Shown: positions 62,459 to 64,000 of the stretch, piece by piece | Layout of the letters: each line of letters opens with the position of its first letter | How positions within the stretch are numbered: position 1 is the first letter of the stretch | Source of the DNA: Pandoraea nosoerga | GTDB lineage: Bacteria > Pseudomonadota > Gammaproteobacteria > Burkholderiales > Burkholderiaceae | DNA: 64,000 nucleotides | Direction of reading: 5' to 3' | Assembly: GCF_902459585.1 (NCBI RefSeq) | Contig: NZ_CABPSC010000017.1 | Coordinates: forward strand, 1-64,000 | Program-made: the position numbers and the translations under genes | Notes under the pieces: model-generated | Database searches by the model: none | Told to the model about the DNA's origin: nothing | The model's input: only the letters and a program-made list of their open reading frames with translations

Positions 62459-63283
62459 TCAACTGCCGCCGAACCAGTTGTAGCCCTGGTCCTCCCAATA
62501 CCCGCCGGGAAACGTGTCGGTCACGAATATCGCGCGGATATGCTTGGGATTCTTGTAGCCGAGCTTCGTCGGGATACGCAGCTTCATCGGAAAGCCATAA
62601 GCCCTCGGCAGCGTCTGGCCGTCGTAGGTGAGCGCGAGCAGCGTCTGCGGATGCAGCGCCGTCGGCATGTCGATGCTCGTGTAGTAATCGTCGGCGCACT
62701 TGAAACCGACGTATCGCGCCGTCGTGTCCGCACCGACGCGGCGCAGGAAGTCTGCGAACGTCACCCCGCCCCAGCGCCCGATCGCACTCCACCCCTCCAC
62801 GCACACATGACGCGTGATCTGGTCGACCATGCGCGGCGCGGCGAAGCGACGCAGACCGTCGAGCGTCCACGGCGCGCGATCGGCGATCCGCCCGGAGAGC
62901 TCGAGCCGGTAATCCGACTCGTCGACGACGGGCGCCTCGTCCACCGAGTAAAACGCGTTGAATGGAAACGGACGCGTGATGCGCGACGCGGGAAAGGTCG
63001 GTGCGAGCACGTCCTGCCGGAACAGCGCCGCCTGCACGCGATCGTTCCAGCGCGAGAACTTGTCGAGCGCCGATTCGACGCCCGCGTTGTCCTCCAGCGA
63101 GCACCCCGAGAGCAGGGCCACGCCGCCGAGCGTGAGGGTGCGCGACACAAACGCGCGGCGCGACGGCTCGGCAACGCGGCGTGTCACCAGGGCGCGGGCT
63201 TCGCGCAGGATCGCGTCGCCGTCGCGCACAATGGGTACGCCGGCCGGGGTAGCCGGCCCAGTGGGCTTTCGCTCGAGTGTCAT
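62459..63283 (-). CDS. Molybdopterin-dependent oxidoreductase (sulfite-oxidase/MsrP-like), Tat lipoprotein
   Basis: 274 residues. Twin-arginine signal SRRAFV at 41-46 followed by hydrophobic TLTLGGVALLSGC with a lipobox Cys at 61, so it is exported folded and probably lipid-anchored. The oxidoreductase domain shows RFPFNAFYSVDEAP-like entry, LDGLRRFAAPRMVDQITRHV then Mo-ligand Cys161 (CVEGWSAIGRWGGV), RYVGFKCADDYYTSIDM, GFPMKLRIPTKLGYKNPKHI, and a C-terminal GYWEDQGYNWFGGS. It is 24 bp after a cytochrome b gene that can feed it electrons. The substrate (methionine sulfoxide, sulfite or other) is unproven. Confidence 0.9.
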   Translation of the reverse strand: MTLERKPTGPATPAGVPIVRDGDAILREARALVTRRVAEPSRRAFVSRTLTLGGVALLSGCSLEDNAGVESALDKFSRWNDRVQAALFRQDVLAPTFPASRITRPFPFNAFYSVDEAPVVDESDYRLELSGRIADRAPWTLDGLRRFAAPRMVDQITRHVCVEGWSAIGRWGGVTFADFLRRVGADTTARYVGFKCADDYYTSIDMPTALHPQTLLALTYDGQTLPRAYGFPMKLRIPTKLGYKNPKHIRAIFVTDTFPGGYWEDQGYNWFGGS

Positions 63284-63307
63284 GGCATTTCTCCTGATCG
63301 AATGCGC

Positions 63308-63964
63308 TCACCGGCCGGTAATCATGGTGCGCAGCGTGCGCGGCACGAGCGCCACCATCGCAACGTGGACGGCGACGAATGCGCCGAGAGCTGTCATCGC
63401 CAGAAAGTGAACCCATCGCGCTCCCTGAAAGCCGCCGAACAGCATGCACAGCCAGCCGAGCTGCACCGGCTTCCAGATCGCGAGGCCCGACGCCACGAGC
63501 AACGCGAGATCGAGCACCGCGAAGAGATAGGCCGCGCGTTGCACCTGGTTGTAGTGGCGCGGATCGTCGTGCGAGAGGCGACCGTGCAGCGCGGCGAGTG
63601 CGTCGCGCAGCACGCCGCGGGCCGTTAGCGGGAAGAAGCGGCGGCCAAAGCGCCCGCTGCCGACGTTCATCAGCAGATAGACCGCGCCGTTCGCGGCGAG
63701 CAGCCACATGGCCGCGAAGTGCCAGCGCAGCGCGCCGCCGAGCCACCCGCCCAGCGTGATGCCGTTCGCGAAGCGAAAATCGAACAGCGGCGAGGCGTTA
63801 TAGATGCGCCAGCCGCTCGTCGCCATCACGATGACGGCGAGTACGTTGAGCCAGTGGGTGATGCGCAGCCAGCCCGGCTGGACGCGGCGCGGCGGCACGC
63901 AAGGCGAGGAAGCGCCCGGCGCGGCCGGCGGCGCGGGCTTCGTGAGGGCGGACAGATCGGGCAT
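63308..63964 (-). CDS. Cytochrome b/b6-type membrane protein (cytochrome b561 family)
   Basis: 218 residues with four membrane helices. Histidines fit haem ligation in RITHWLNVLAVIVMATSGW, LRWHFAAMWLLAANG, WVHFLAMTALGAF and AVHVAMVAL. ATG 63964 is preceded by GGAGGTCCCG, which decides against ATG 63976. First gene of the pair with the molybdoenzyme; it most likely links the quinone pool to it. It is a b561-like protein, not the MsrQ/YedZ type usually paired with MsrP. Confidence 0.9.
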   Translation of the reverse strand: MPDLSALTKPAPPAAPGASSPCVPPRRVQPGWLRITHWLNVLAVIVMATSGWRIYNASPLFDFRFANGITLGGWLGGALRWHFAAMWLLAANGAVYLLMNVGSGRFGRRFFPLTARGVLRDALAALHGRLSHDDPRHYNQVQRAAYLFAVLDLALLVASGLAIWKPVQLGWLCMLFGGFQGARWVHFLAMTALGAFVAVHVAMVALVPRTLRTMITGR

Positions 63965-64000
63965 CGGGACCTCCATCGCCGGGTTGGCGTCGATGAAGCC

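Noticed and set aside
1-64000. CRISPR array
   Set aside because: All repeats found have 9-18 bp units without intervening unique spacers, and no cas gene is present.
1-64000. Insertion sequence or genomic island boundaries at tRNA-Arg
   Set aside because: No transposase, integrase, or direct repeat of a tRNA 3' end was seen. The two tRNAs are complete and simply duplicated.

Overview
The window is 64 kb of GC-rich (roughly two-thirds G+C) chromosomal DNA from a beta-proteobacterium of the Burkholderiaceae, most probably Pandoraea or a close relative. The basis is gene content and protein flavour: a compact kynBUA operon, FabV enoyl-ACP reductase, NodT-type efflux lipoproteins, an OmpC-like Burkholderia porin, an MXKDX-repeat protein, and codon use strongly biased to G/C at third positions. 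No rRNA, CRISPR array, transposase or integrase was found. The genus is an inference, because no database search was possible.

Layout, left to right. 1-4.0 kb (minus): chemotaxis genes cheA-cheW-mcp, with the first half of cheA missing. 4.3-7.5 kb: an FMN-dependent 2-hydroxy-acid dehydrogenase, an Lrp/AsnC regulator and a porin. 7.7-9.2 kb: an amino-acid permease. 9.2-14.6 kb: a CecR-like TetR repressor divergent from a tripartite EmrAB/NodT-type drug exporter. 14.6-15.3 kb: two minisatellites followed by two identical tRNA-Arg(ACG) genes. 15.7-24 kb: fadD, tcdA, an AsmA-family gene, pdxH, cfa and a DUF72 gene. 24-27.2 kb: fabV and an MFS exporter. 27.2-28.7 kb: repeat-rich DNA carrying one unknown gene. 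28.7-33.5 kb: msrA, then an IclR-controlled polar amino-acid ABC transporter operon ending in a HutG-like ureohydrolase.

33.7-39.6 kb is the most interesting section. A four-gene minus-strand operon (NicX-like ring-cleaving dioxygenase, alpha/beta hydrolase, acyl-CoA-dehydrogenase-like flavoprotein, adenylate-forming ligase) diverges from a flavin reductase and a MarR regulator, with a perfect 14-bp palindrome between the two arms. It looks like a self-contained catabolic island for an N-heteroaromatic or related aromatic acid whose substrate I cannot name. It abuts the kynBUA operon (39.8-42.9 kb) and an IclR/glutaryl-CoA dehydrogenase pair (43.1-45.3 kb), so the 34-45 kb stretch is a catabolic neighbourhood for aromatics, tryptophan and lysine.

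45.6-51 kb holds a 1-Cys peroxiredoxin, a small envelope-protein trio (DUF883, YqjE-like, YqjK-like), a minor-pilin cluster (pilV-, pilW-, pilX- and fimT-like) without pilY1 or pilE, and acyl-CoA-binding protein. 51.4-58.6 kb holds an AcrAB-TolC/BpeAB-OprB type RND efflux operon and its divergent TetR repressor, with a clear 18-bp operator. 58.9-64 kb holds modABC molybdate import, facing a hexapeptide-repeat protein, a Tat-exported molybdoenzyme lipoprotein and a cytochrome b. A recurring oddity is tandem repeats of exactly 9 bp, of unrelated sequence, at seven or more places, both inside genes and between them.
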